Shown: positions 1-11,249 of the stretch, piece after piece
Layout of the letters: each line of letters starts with the position of its first letter
How positions within the stretch are numbered: the first letter of the stretch is position 1
Origin: Gnetum montanum
Lineage: Eukaryota > Streptophyta > Gnetopsida > Gnetales > Gnetaceae
Reading direction: 5' to 3'
Assembly: GCA_015680685.1 (NCBI GenBank)
Contig: MNCI01029439.1
Coordinates: 198,167 to 238,671, forward strand
DNA: 40,505 nt
Program-made: the position numbers and the translations under genes
The notes under the pieces: generated by a model
Told to the model about the DNA's origin: nothing
The model's database searches: none
What the model saw: only the letters and a program-made list of their open reading frames with translations

Positions 1-318
1 TGGATCATGACTTAAAACTGATACCACAGAACAGTCCTGGATCATGACTTAAAACTGATATCACAGAACAGTCCTGGATCTTGACTTAAAACTGATACCA
101 CAGAGTTCTGTCTGGTATGACACTAAACTGCTACATCCGTCCGCCATGACGTGAAACTAGCATCCAGAGTCCACTAAGACTATAAACTAGTTTGCCTCTT
201 CATAGTTCGCCATGACTATAAACTAGCAATGCACCGTCTTCTACGACGCTAAATTGGCACCATCCAAGGGGTTATGACGTAAAACTAATCCACAACAGTC
301 CGCTAAGACTATAAACTA
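1..318. repeat. Degenerate tandem array, ~30-38 bp units
   Basis: Two perfectly spaced 37-bp units (1-37, 38-74) and a 38-bp unit (75-112) are followed by about seven more diverged, shorter units. All are recognised by a core of the form atgac-t-aaact-g, for example at 117-131, 144-159, 176-190, 209-224 and 302-318. The first three units are nearly identical; the others share only the core and differ in their spacers. The array is cut by the window edge. It lies upstream of an LTR (below), so it may be part of the internal region of that element; this is inference. Confidence 0.75.
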
Positions 319-1619
319 GCGACATCATTGATGACCAGGCAAAATTGGAAAAGACATGTTGTTGCAGTTGGCTGTTCCTGTTCCACAGAGACTTGTTGCA
401 TGATTCATCCCATGGGGCCTAATGAAACTGATGCTGTTCATGATTTTGTTCGCTTTGGAAGCTGCATGCAGTGACTTCATCTCCTTGTTTAAAGTGTTTA
501 GCTGATCGTTTCATTTGTGTTTTTTTTCTTGTCTTCTTGGAGTTGTGTTTACAGGATGACACTTCTGAGGCGTTCGTGCATGGATGCACTTCATCATGAT
601 AACAAGGTATCACATTTTTCCTGATGCACATAACTGGGTTAATCAATCCATTCATAAGTACATTTCCAACTCCCGATGCATCCCCTATTTCCCAATCATG
701 CTCCCTTATCCTATTTGATTACATCCCCCTTGATACATTCCACTCATCTCAAAACTCTCGGTACACTATTGCACACTGTAGCTCTCTAAGCAGTTGCGAT
801 GCAAAACACAATACACCGTACATGATGCAAAATACAAGTGCTCAAACATGAGGATGGCACAAAAAGCAAGCTCTTTCAAAAAGGCCAAAAAAATGGTCAA
901 AGAGCAAAATGCACGGAAAAGGTCTTCAAAGACCCCGTTGACATCATAAACAAAAGACTATTGGCCATTCTCATACAAGCCCCAGGCGAGAAGGCAATTG
1001 TCTTGAAAAAAAAGTTACACTTGTGTCTCAAAGAGACCATGTTGCACATCATCGCGTGGCTTTGGCTATTTACAACGAGCCCTGCAAATACTCTATAAGA
1101 GTCCTGTTTCTCCAAAGAACGCACCTCCTATCTCTTGGTTCCGAGTCTGCCGAAAAAAAATGGCTGTTGACAAGGACCAAATGACATAACTTATGCACAA
1201 GAGAGCATTCCTCTCCCACAAATCCCAGTAGCAATCATCGCCCTTAACCTCCTAGCTTCCCTGGTTATAACCAATTCCCTTGCATCTTGAACCACATTCC
1301 CTCAATCCCATGTAATTTTGAAAATGGTGCGATAATACCTAGCTAAGGGCTAATGGTTAATGTTTGATGCTTTGTTGTTCATGGCGTTTTGCACTTCTTT
1401 GTCGACGCCTCTCGAGTGGATTCCTCCAAGCGTCAACAAAGAGGGGCCAATGAAACACCATAAAAATTTTCGCAACACTTCCAAACAACTTTAGAGCCTC
1501 TAAAATGGCTTCATGCAGCCCACCATGGAGCAAGCAAGGTTCCCCGGGTGCCCACAAATCACAGCGGCAAGTCTTGGTATCAAGAATCATCCATTTTAAG
1601 GTCAAAAAGTGGAATTTTG
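319..1619. other. No recognisable gene; possible retroelement non-coding sequence
   Basis: I see no coding domain here. Short frames occur (for example 838-1098 +, 86 codons, rich in Lys) but match nothing I recognise. The base composition is visibly more GC-rich than the rest of the window and similar to the LTR downstream, suggesting that both belong to one element. A T-rich stretch at about 520-533 and an A-rich stretch at about 1155-1163 are the only low-complexity tracts. Confidence 0.5.
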
Positions 1620-1816
1620 GCTAAGTACAATGTGCTCGCGTTGTGTTTACATTGCTCAACGTAAGGATTAGCGTCACCAATATTGGGGGCCCTGAAACTA
1701 AGTCAAAATAAGCCAAAATCAAGCACAAGGACCCCCCATGACCTTCGGAAAGGTCCCTAGCAACTCCCAGCCTTCAGAAAATCAAGATTCGGGCATTAAA
1801 TGAGGTGTTTTCGGCT

Positions 1817-2175
1817 GGATACGCTGAAACACTATTCATATTACGCTGCAGAGCGTAAGTTCAGTAATCACTATTCATCTTACGCTGAAACACTATTCAC
1901 CTTACGCTGCAGAGCGTAAAATGCGTAATCACTATTCACTGCGTAATCACTATTCATCTTACGCTGAAACACTATTCACCTTACGCTGTAGAGCGTAAGA
2001 TGCGTAATCACTATTCACTGCGTAATCACTATTCATCTTATGCTGAATCACTATTCACCTTACGCTGCAGAGCGTAAGATGCGTAATCACTATTCACTGC
2101 ATAATCACTATTCACTGCGTAATCACTATTCATCTTACGCTCGAACACTATTCATCGCGTGAACACTATTCATCG
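1817..2175. repeat. Satellite-like array, 79-bp unit with hairpin
   Basis: The inverted-repeat element TTACGCT-GCAG-AGCGTAA occurs at 1841-1858, 1902-1919, 1981-1998 (loop GTAG) and 2060-2077. The last three are exactly 79 bp apart; the first spacing is 61 bp. Between hairpins the motif cactattca(t/c) recurs about a dozen times, usually preceded by gcgtaat or gctgaaa. Each unit is therefore a composite of shorter repeats. The array lies upstream of the TATA box in the presumed U3 of the LTR. Confidence 0.85.
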
Positions 2176-2612
2176 AAGTTTCAGAAAAAATTCCAGAAAC
2201 AGAAAATGGCAGAGAATTACCAGCATCAGCAACTTTCAGAACATTTCAGAAAATTTCAGAAAGACTCAGAAACAAAGAAGTTTCACGCAAACGGGGGTCA
2301 AATTTCTCTTGTTGTACATTTCATTGTAAATCGACATATGTGGGCACGTTAGGCCCTCATGTTTAAATTAAATGTACTTTCATGGGCTTGAATAACCCAT
2401 AAATTGTAAAATGCAATGTACCTGGTCTAGAACGTAGCTTGCCGACACACATCCAACTCATGCACAACTGTCCGACACACATCCAACCCTTGCCAGCATG
2501 CATCCAACCCAAGCACAACTGTCCATTGGACACATGTTACCAGATCCACTTTCCTTTCATCTCTCAGCCGTTGATTCCATTCTAAAATTCTGTGCCGGAG
2601 CACGGCCCAACC

Positions 2613-2621
2613 CTATAAATA
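2613..2621 (+). promoter_or_regulatory. TATA box of the first LTR
   Basis: CTATAAATA in a GC-richer context (CCCTATAAATACCC), a standard plant core-promoter motif. It lies about 620 bp before the LTR right end, as expected for a U3/R boundary. Confidence 0.6.
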
Positions 2622-3241
2622 CCCTGTCAATTGACATAAATGGAGGCGATTGAGAGGCAATTGGAGACAAAAATCAGAGACATTGACAATTCTGAGAAAT
2701 TACAGAACTAGCAATCCTTGGGCACTCGGCACATCTGACTGTTGGCATCCAAGCATTTCTCACGTTCATCACATCACATTACCGTGTCGTCATTTCAGAC
2801 ATTATTTCGGGCCTTAGTGCTTGACCTGCCATCCACACGTGCAGCTACACTTCAACCGGTGCATACATTTTTATTAAACAATACAATAAATTTCATTGCC
2901 TCCTATTTACATTATTTACTTCGGTTTATGCTTTGTTTATAATATAGCTCGGTTTGTGCTTTATTTATAATTCAGTACGCTCTGTTTACATTTTTGTGTC
3001 ACTGTTTGCATTCCGTTTACATCCTGTTTACATCGTTCACGATAACCCCAGCGCTAGCCGTAGCTTACGCTCGGGGAAGTCCTTGGTTGATTTGCGTGCA
3101 AATCATCCAAGGCACTCTGCCTTCGTTCCCTTTTCCAGCTTGCCCTCAAGCGAAGGCAGGGTCAGCTGTGGCTACCCAAAAATCTTTCGGTGCCTGTTTC
3201 CATTCCAGCCTCACACCGACGATTTAGGTCAGTACAGTTTT

Positions 3242-3258
3242 TGGCGCTAGAAGGAGGG
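3242..3258 (+). other. Primer-binding site candidate
   Basis: TGGCGCTAGAAGGAGGG begins with TGG, the complement of the tRNA CCA end, and lies 5 bases after the presumed LTR terminus (...TACA). This is the position and form of a retrotransposon minus-strand primer site. I could not assign the tRNA. Confidence 0.55.
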
Positions 3259-3261
3259 CAA

Positions 3262-5722
3262 CTTTCTTTTTATTGATTAAAAACCTCACTATCTATCAAA
3301 ACTCATTCATCTTGCCCATTTGAGTCTCTTCATCCTTGTTGATCACACTAAGCTTGTTGTAAATTAATAGCCATCGTAGCATTACATTGTTGTAGTTAAG
3401 TGGGCAGTTCACTCTGCATAGGAGGAGCAAGTGGTAGCTATGCAACTAGAGGAGAAGTATGTGTAGGGATAGAAGGAGGATAGGGATAAGAGGTGGTGTC
3501 CCTTTTTTCATGTGGAGAATGAGCTCGATAATAATTTGAAGGATGGTAGTGAGGTTGAAAATTAGAGATGTGATTGAAGGATTCATGTGGAGACATGGTT
3601 TGCTAAATGTGGTAACCATATGAATCAGGCTGTTGGTAAGGATATTGTTATCGTGGTGGTGCTAGCACCCATGATTGTAGTTGTTGCCACTATTGATACT
3701 ATTCATATGATTGCAGTGAAGCTCCACTTGGATAATATCGTTGTTACTGGTGGAACTACCTAATATTACCTTGAGGATAAGGTAATCTTCTGGATGTTTG
3801 CCTTTGTGTAAGTCGTGGATGTAAGGCATACATCCTAGACTCCTGTAGATGTGATACAATGGGGCAACATCCCTTAGGATGTGCATATTGATAGACGTCA
3901 CATCCACAATCATCATCTGATTCACTATCCATAACTTCTTCAATTGCAGCAACCTTTCCCTTACCTTTGTGATATGCATGTTTAGCTTCCTTGCACCTCC
4001 TATTCTTACACTCACTACTTTGTTCTTTTGACACTTCAATGATTTTGAGAACAGCTTGGAATATGTTATCCATTGAGTTCATTAACTGGTCAACCTTGGC
4101 TATAAGTTCAGATTGGAATTGTTGGAGTGGTAAGGCTTTCTTATGCACCCCCTCATCAAATACAGAATCATCCTCACTGTCACAAAATCAAACCTCCCTC
4201 TTGTGAATGGAAGGATCATGATTATACTCTTCTGCACTTTGTATTTTTCTTAACTTGTCCTCCTCTTTAGCTACCTACTCTATTAATCTTTGTATCTATC
4301 GAGCACTTAGTTCTACTAATCACCCTTGAGCATAGACACTAAGGGTTTTCCTTATTTTATTACAAAGCCCATCTATAATGTGGCAAAGTTGAACCAATTG
4401 AGAATAACCATGGTCAAGACATTTGTGCAACAAGGCATTATATCATCCAATGGTAGCATCCAAGGGTTCATGTGTTCCTTGTTTCCATCCTTGGATTTTC
4501 TTTCTTAAGTTGGACACTTTGGAGAATGTTTGATGCTTATCATTGAACAACTCAAGCATGGTACTTCATTGCCTAATAAATTCTAGCTCTAAGGACTAGT
4601 ACTAGTTTTTTGCTTCTTTGATAAGTGTTCTGGGAACAACTTTTATTTTTGCCACCCATTCTCTATGCTTTGCAAGGCACATGCATCTTGGAAAGCTTGA
4701 AGATGATTTTGCGGATCAGAGTTATATCCTCCTTCAAATTGAGGAATATTGTTTATGTCTAACCATTTGATCCAACTGTCCTTCACATGCCTTGTTGGAA
4801 TTCTAACTACCTTTGCGATGTTAAGCATACTTCAGGTAGCAAATAGAGGCTCATCGAGGTCTTGATCGTGGTGCCTATAATGCCCTATACTACCCCTTCG
4901 TTCATGTTGATGTACCTATCTTGAATGTCTGCATCCTTGATCTTGTCTGTCCTAATAGTCCCTCTAGTCATCATGGTCCTGTTGGTCATTTTGTTCATTT
5001 TGATCACCTCCATCATGGTCTTGCCTTCTGCGGTCACAGTTAGAGCTAGAAGAAGAAGACAACAATGAAGGGGAAGAGGAAGGAAAACTAGAAACATGAC
5101 ATTGTTTTCTATCACCTCTTCAACGATCATGACCATGATCACAATCTTGCTTCTTGGTTGCATCCCTATCTTGACTTGCCCCACTGGATCCCTCTTTGTC
5201 ATTAGATCCTTTGTTACTAGAATCAAGATTGTAAATTATGGAGTGCAAGTTCTAGTTTTGACCTCCATCACCAAAGTCAAAGAGAGGATTTTCATTAAAT
5301 GGAAAACCCCCAAAGAAGGTTCCCCACTAGCGTGCTAGTACAACAAGAATGGAGAATCATTAAGCCCTTTTTCCTTTGAAAACTCATAGCACTATTCTAG
5401 CTACTGATCTCGCAGACATTGTGCTTTGATGGGATGATAATCCCTAGCATCAACATATTTCACAATATACTTCACATGGCAGTCTTGAAGACCACATCAT
5501 GCAAGCAATTGATAGAGCATTGCAGAAGCAGCACGATCGAGTGGCAATACAATGTTGCCCTCCATGTCACATCACCGTAACTATTCATCCTGGTGTAGGA
5601 TGAAGGTGAAGTTCAAAACATACTCATCAGGATGAGTATATATAATTTGATACTGTTGAGGCTTTGGTAGATTAAGCTTTATCAATCTTTGGTGGAGAAT
5701 TGCTTCTATGAGAAGAAGACAT
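3262..5722 (-). pseudogene. gag: gag of gypsy copy 1, degraded
   Basis: Minus-strand remains of the Gag polyprotein, which forms the cytoplasmic retrotransposon particle. The start ATG at 5720-5722 opens with Met-Ser-Ser-Ser, as in the other minus-strand copies. In order I see an N-terminal region with the YTHPDEYVLNFTFILHQDE type motif, a low-complexity Asp/Arg-rich linker (about 4880-5230), the retrotransposon gag core with IKWLDINNIPQFEGGYN (about 4730-4780) and NHLQAFQDACAL, the SNLRKKIQGWKQG motif near 4500, a zinc-knuckle-like cluster ending HPKGCCP (about 3865-3905), and a Pro/Tyr/Ser-rich tail. Several stops and frameshifts break it. Homology ends abruptly near 3262, where another element's primer site begins; protease and pol are absent. 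Confidence 0.8.
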
Positions 5723-5865
5723 TTTTGTTTAGTGAAATAAAAATCACAATGTGATTCTAAATTTTTGTTATAGTAATTGTAAGATAAGATATGATTCTAA
5801 TGTTCATTCCAATGATTTAAATACTTTTTACTAGGTCCTAGATAGTGTAGGAAATAACCAAAATA

Positions 5866-5883
5866 TCCCTGAAAATGGTGCCA
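5866..5883 (-). other. Primer-binding site, gypsy copy 1
   Basis: On the minus strand TGGCACCATTTTCAGGGA lies one base after the LTR end. It resembles the TGGCGCCGTTGCCGGGGA primer site of Athila-type elements, which pairs with tRNA-Asp (family knowledge). The match here is partial. Confidence 0.6.
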
Positions 5884-5884
5884 A

Positions 5885-6717
5885 TGATGAGCGGCAAGAT
5901 ACCCCTACATCCAACCATACAAATCAATAAGGCGTTAAGCGTTATCTGGTTGAATTCCATGGACCTATAGTTATTTAGTGCACTAGCTCTTCGAAGAAGT
6001 GAAATGGGCATTGAGAATGTTCATTATCTTTCCAACTACACTTGTGTGGTTTAAGGGTATGGTTTAAGTGTAATTGAGGTATATGATTTTTATCATTTTA
6101 TGTTTTATAGATGTAATCACCTACAACAAGAATGGAGAGTAGAGTAACTTAAAATCTAACTTGTTTACTGCTTATCTAGCCTAACACAAGTAACCACTCC
6201 ACATTCCTGAACACATATAGCACTACTAGGCTATCAAACGTTAAGCATTGTTAGGTTACCAAGTACTATATGAATGCTCGAAGTGGTTGTGCTCATTTTC
6301 ATTAATAACTACAAAGAAATTGCTTAACTCAAATGCATTAAAGTAAAGAGTAAGAAAGTAAAATGCATTAAATAAAATATTAATCTATTCTTAGTGCTAC
6401 AAGGATTGTCAAAAGAGTTTTTTTTATTCCCGTCACACTACTGCACTCAGGTACATCAGTGCTCAAACAAAGAATCATACACAGTTAGCCTTATTTTGCG
6501 GGCACTCAGAAAATATTCTAATTGTAGAGAGAAGAAACGACAAGAACTTCGCTACTCTGAATGAAAACTAACTCTAAAAAACCTATGCAAAATTGGAGCC
6601 CAGGTGTGGTATTTATAGATTTGGGGTATATACCCCGATGTCATGTACATGACGTCGTAGCTGGACCCTGACATCGCGTACATGACATCACGACTAATGC
6701 CAAAAACATGTTCATCA
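5885..6717 (-). mobile_element. 5' LTR of gypsy copy 1
   Basis: On the plus strand it starts TGATGAGCGG at 5885 and ends TTCATCA at 6717, a mutated form of the family terminus CTCATCA. The gag frame starts about 160 bp away on the internal side. Reading the minus strand, a TATA box CTATAAATA lies at 6610-6618, about 100 bp from the LTR start, so U3 is short. It abuts the broken gag of copy 2 directly at 6718, which indicates that copy 1 inserted into copy 2. No partner 3' LTR remains in the window. Confidence 0.8.
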
Positions 6718-7907
6718 CTCATTAAAGATCTTCAACATTGTACTCCACCTTCTGATGAATTTTGGTTCCAAGAACCAATACCAATATTTCACTTCTTTGA
6801 TGAGTATCCTAGGAATTAATTTTAGCTTTTTCCATTTATTCTCTACATTTTGCAAGGCACAAACATTTTGAAAGTCTTGTAGATGATATTGCAGAGCATT
6901 GTAGCCTCCCTCAAACTTAGGAATGTTGTTCATGTCTAGTTGCTTTATTCAACAATTCCTTTGATGTCTAGTAGGAATGTAGACTATCTTCTTGATGTTA
7001 ATCATGTTATGAATAGCAAGCAATGTTCATCATAATTATCTTTGTTCTTATGATCTCCTTTATGACCATGCCCCATTTAGTGGTGCTTGATATGTCTCCT
7101 TTCAACTCTATGTCATATTTCTTGGTTACATTTATCATCTATTCTTTCATCCCTATGATGGCCTCTCCAATCATCTCTACTAGGTCATTTGCCATTACCT
7201 AGTCTTTCTTAGTTACATTTACCTTTATCAGAGCTAGATGACAATGAGGATGAGGAAGATGGAGAACTAGGAGAGTTGTGCTAGCTTACTCTCCTTTCAT
7301 AATCCCTTTAGTCATCTAGACCTAACCTACTAGAAGACTTGGGCCTAGAAGTCTTTCTTGTGTTGGGTCCAATCCTTCCTTTTCCTTGGTTGCTAGCCAA
7401 GATTAACCATGAATTTATGATGTTATCTATAGTAGGGATTGAATAATTTGGTGATGAGATTTGTGCCTTTAATAATTACTATCCTCCTTCTCATATTATG
7501 ATGTTAGTGGAATGGTAGCCTCCTTTCCCTTTGCAACTTTATGGTGTACTTTCACGAAACAATCCTTTTGTAGTTAGGCTTTGGTAGGTTGGTAAGACCT
7601 AAACATTTCGTCAACCACTTTGTAATTACTAGTAACCACTTCTAGTCTAACTTTCATTATTGCTACCATGAGCATAGATGGAATTGAGCAGTCGCATGGT
7701 CACATAATATTGCCTTTCATGTTCCTTCATTGGAAATGATAATCTTGGTGGAGGACGAAAGTAAAATTTTGATAATATGTGTGTAAATAAATGCAAGTTG
7801 ACCATTTTAAGTTGATGGGGTGTATCATCCTTATTCTTTACTCTCATGTCGCATCTCCTTATGGAATCGTCAGCAAGTGAGAAATCAATCCTATTAAAAG
7901 AAGACAT
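6718..7907 (-). pseudogene. gag: gag of gypsy copy 2, truncated
   Basis: Minus-strand Gag remnant. It starts with ATG at 7905-7907 (Met-Ser-Ser-Phe) and has an open first segment of 86 codons (7647-7907), then stops and frameshifts. The gag core reappears at 6715-6933 with NNIPKFEGGYN, YHLQDFQNVCAL and RWSTMLKIF. It breaks off exactly where the LTR of copy 1 begins. The expected continuation (SNLRKQ motif, zinc knuckle) was not found on the far side of copy 1, so it was lost or lies outside the window. Confidence 0.8.
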
Positions 7908-8045
7908 CTTTTAACTACTTTAGTATGCTTGAATAGAATTAAATAATATTATTTTTAAATAATAAATCATTAGGGCTATAAAACCAATTCTTATAAGATT
8001 ATAGCTATTTAAATCACTAGGACTAGCCCTTGATAATAGTACCAA

Positions 8046-8950
8046 TGATGAGTAGCAGAGTAGATCCTATACCCAAACATATAGATCACAAGCGTTTGCA
8101 TGTAACATGGTCGAATTCTATGGACTAGACTAGTGTGGGTATTTATATAGCTAAGTGATTGATCACTAATCATTATCTTCCCAATCACACTTGTATGGAC
8201 TAATTTGTATGATTAAGTGTGACTAAGGCATATGATGTTGATGTTAAACAGTTATGTTTAAAATTTTATTAAACTATTAGAAGACTAAAAATCTAAATTA
8301 TCTAACCTACGTGTGAAAAATAAATCTAGTCTAGCCTAAGCATTGAGCACCCATTTCCACTTTACTATACACTTCCTAAAATTACCCTAACACTGTAAGG
8401 TTACCAAGTGTCCACTATTAAGCATACAAAGCGGTACACTACTAGGATTACCAAATATTAATGTATTTATTCTTGAAGCTAGTTGTACTCATGGGGTGTA
8501 ATTAAAGTGCAAGGAAATATAAAATAATTAACTAAATGCATTCAGACTACTGGAACAAAGAAATTAAATTGCACTTAAGTAAATCATGAAGTTAGGCTGA
8601 ATGGTACAATGAAGATAAACTAATTTCAATTTTATTGCCATCATATAAATATGTCCAAGAATATAGTTACTTAAATAAGATTTTAGATAATCAGTTTTGT
8701 ATGTTGCGGTATTCGGTAACAAAATCTAACTTCTACGAAAACAAACTATAAGAACTTTACTATGCTAATGATTAAATGGTGTCATAAATACAATAGATGT
8801 GCATATTTATATAGACATTTATTATCTTTGTGTCAATGCATCTAACCGTACATTGATGATGCAGTGTTGACATTGTGCTAAATTGATGTAGTCAACTAAA
8901 TTATGACTCAAGTACTATAAGAAATGCTGTGAAAGATGTTCACCTCATCC
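8046..8950 (-). mobile_element. 5' LTR of gypsy copy 2
   Basis: Starts TGATGAG at 8046 on the plus strand, preceded by the primer-site remnant gtaccaa. It ends around CTCATCC at 8950, a one-base variant of the family end. It is collinear with the LTR at 15441-16298. It contains the family motif ggattaccaaa and a decayed TATA (tatttatatag, about 8804-8814). The sequence beyond 8950 is Helitron-like and is shared with copy 3, so the LTR edge is also supported by the change of homology. Confidence 0.7.
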
Positions 8951-9518
8951 AATGCAACAACATTATCTAATGCATACATATCAATCTTGATATCATGATA
9001 GTATCAATTACTTTCCTTTTTAAATAGCAACACATTATAAACCCATCTGTTGTTAACTATGAAGTTATACTCCAAGCTCATTTGATCGACTATTCTAATA
9101 ACCAAAAAGGGAATATCTTTAATTCTAAGAAGAAGTCTCTTAGTAATATTTGGATGTTTTGAGGAAAACCTAATCATGTAGCCCTTATACTAGATTTGTC
9201 CATCCATTGCATGTGTAACTTGTAATATGGGATTGATTCTTATAATTAACATTTCTTCAACCTTAGTTAAACTGGCCAAAATAGGAAGCTAGGGTCCTGG
9301 ATTCATGCCATTTGTTTGTAGAAAATCACTTAATCTTATGAAAAAAACTATCAACAATATTTTGTATCTTTTCTTTTTGATACTTGTTGCATATCTAGCC
9401 TCTAGTTCTTGTTGAATCGAGTTATATGCCAATATACATTTCATTATAGACATTGCAAGATCAAGTATTAGAAAATTTCATTATTGTAGTATTAAAATTC
9501 TAAATTATCAAAGCAATT
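8951..9518 (-). pseudogene. Helitron helicase N-terminal fragment (copy A)
   Basis: Minus-strand translation gives, with stops, the conserved block found before the helicase in plant Helitron Rep/Hel proteins (DUF6570-type region): LTKVEEMLIIRINPILQVTH, then YKGYMIRF, VYNVLLFKKES and YYHDIKIDMYALDN. A Cys-rich start is expected upstream near 9450. Helitrons are rolling-circle DNA transposons; this region precedes the PIF1-like helicase. Only this block is present, with no helicase motifs or Rep HUH motif. The LTR of gypsy copy 2 sits directly at its 3' side, interrupting the frame. The counterpart at 16299-16868 has the same junction. Confidence 0.7.
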
Positions 9519-10090
9519 CCTAACCTTTCTAGGACCCACTTAGTAGTATGAGAATCTGATGATGATCCATTTTTATACATATACATAGACGTACATGTAC
9601 AATCATATTTTATTGGAACATGGTTAGCAAGATGGCAATGATAGAACACATATAAATATAAACACATGTATATAATTATATGTGCCATTTTCCCAAATTT
9701 CAAAGTACTAGAAACACATAGATGTCAACCTACCTTATTTTTGTAAAAATAAGTGGTTGATATTTTAGCAATAAAATTAGTTAATTGAGATGTATCATCC
9801 TTTAGCATTGTGTTAGCAATTAAAGTTCTCTTAAAACAAAAAAGCAAACCGTGTGAACTTATATCAGTAAAAATGCAATGTGGATGCTGTAGATTTGTGA
9901 TCTCAGAGTTTTGTGCAAGTCACTTGGGTGATATGGTCCTAGAATTTGTGTATATAGTGCTTGTGATTTTACCAATTCATAATGATACCATGCAAGTAGA
10001 AAAAAAAAAGAGAAAGAAAAGTGCTTTTGACTAAGCAAATTCATACCACTTTATTCCATCCATGTCAACCGTTCCAAACCAGGTTATGTA
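9519..10090. other. No recognisable feature
   Basis: AT-rich sequence with short spurious frames on both strands and an A-rich run near 10001-10020. Homology to the copy-3 segment ends at about 9518. Nothing here matches a family I recognise. Confidence 0.5.
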
Positions 10091-10455
10091 CTTGTAATAA
10101 TTGCAGTTGCATATCATTGGTATAACCATGTGATTAATATGAACTAGGCTTCTACACATTTATTGATAAATAAATTTAACTCTGTTGCAGTACCGGTGGT
10201 TCCACATGCATACAAATAACTTAATGTATCTTCAATATTTGTGGTTGCACGTGTGATTGGTATAACAATGTGGTTGCACTTGACCAATACAACGATTAAT
10301 ATCAAATAAAATTCCACATGATTGTTGACAAATAAACTTAACTCCAATACTTATGGTTGCAACATGGTTGCATATGCGATTAGTATAATAATGTTTGATT
10401 GTATGATCAATGTGAAAGAGGCTTCCATAATACTCGTGGTTGCATGCGATGCATA
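10091..10455. repeat. Degenerate ~90-110 bp repeats with gtggttgca core
   Basis: Three to four diverged units share the cores (g/t)tggttgca, attggtataa(c/t)aatgtg and aataaa(c/t)ttaactc. They start near 10099, 10239, 10349 and 10431. Unit length and spacing vary, and identity is low. No coding role is visible. Confidence 0.5.
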
Positions 10456-10494
10456 CCAAGATATATAGTCCAATTAGAATGTTATAACTCTTGT

Positions 10495-10556
10495 CCATTA
10501 GAATTGAACCTATAACTTGGAGCTTCTAAATCAAGCATCTTACCACTAGACTAAGC
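10495..10556 (-). other. tRNA-like sequence (SINE head or tRNA relic)
   Basis: Read on the minus strand, the sequence has an A-box-like TCTAGTGGTAAGATGC (about 10535-10550) and a B-box-like GGTTCAATTC (10501-10510). The spacing is about that of a tRNA gene's internal RNA polymerase III promoter. The D-arm is recognisable, but I do not see a full acceptor stem or a usable anticodon. This suits a tRNA-derived SINE head or a dead tRNA rather than a working gene. Confidence 0.4.
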
Positions 10557-11245
10557 ATTGTACCACTATGCCAACATCTCATTGTTAGCTGAGTAATAAA
10601 AACCAATGATGAGCTAGGAATGGCTCTAAATTAACATCCTCACCCCATTTCAATAAGGAATTGCAGGATGGATCTGTATAATCATGATTTACTCAGTACT
10701 TGAGAAAGTCCTATGATCAATCAAAACTATATCTTTTAAAATTAAAAATAGATTATGTTGGTTGCATGTGCAAGAGAGGCACAGGAAAATTCGGACATTT
10801 TTCTATAGCATTCTTAATCAAAAGGTTGTTCAACCTTCTCATGTCTTAGTTTAACGGAAATGAGATTTGAATGGTGAGGCAACTTCAAGGATACAGAGAC
10901 CAACAACTAGACTTTAATATTGATAACTTTAACAATGATAAGACCAGTAACTTTAATTTCACAGATTGAAATAATGTTATATAAAATTAAATTAATGATG
11001 AAATTGAATGAAAGGGATGTTAAAATTGATAGATGTAACAAGTCTTATTAACGGTTTCTGTGTTAGCCCATATGATCATTTGTCAATAAGGGGAAAAAAA
11101 TGTTTTCAATGTCAAAGAAGTATGTTGAATTGTAGTAATAATAAGTAAAGTCAAAGACTCTAGTGTTTCTTTTCTAATTTTCATTGTTGATTAGCATTGC
11201 CATGACCCCACTGCAACATTGCTGCTAATGCCATTGCCATGGCCA
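10557..11245. other. No recognisable feature
   Basis: AT-rich sequence without a credible frame. A ccaaTGATGAG at about 10603-10613 imitates a gypsy primer-site/LTR junction, but no LTR sequence follows. Confidence 0.4.
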
Positions 11246-11249
11246 TACC

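Larger units (their letters stand above)
1620..3236 (+). mobile_element. LTR (or LTR part) of a second LTR-retrotransposon family
   Basis: The right end is supported by the sequence: ...CAGTACA at 3230-3236, then a few bases, then a primer-binding-site-like TGGCGCTAGAAGGAGGG at 3242-3258. A TATA box (2613-2621) and an AATAAA-type polyadenylation motif near 2882-2889 are in the order expected for a plus-strand LTR. The left end is not resolved: I found no TGTACTG partner and chose 1620 only because composition and repeats look continuous from there. It contains the 79-bp hairpin satellite (1817-2175) and direct repeats of a gacacacatccaac motif near 2441-2510. No internal coding region follows, because minus-strand gag of another family begins a few bases past the primer site. 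Confidence 0.55.

Noticed and set aside
2954-3250. 98-codon plus-strand frame as a gene
   Set aside because: It lies inside the LTR between the polyadenylation motif and the primer site, with no recognisable domain.
10495-10556. Functional tRNA gene
   Set aside because: Boxes A and B are present in approximate form, but there is no clear acceptor stem or anticodon arm.
10603-10613. Another gypsy primer-site/LTR junction (ccaaTGATGAG)
   Set aside because: No LTR motif (ggattaccaa, TATA, CTCATCA) follows in the next kilobase.
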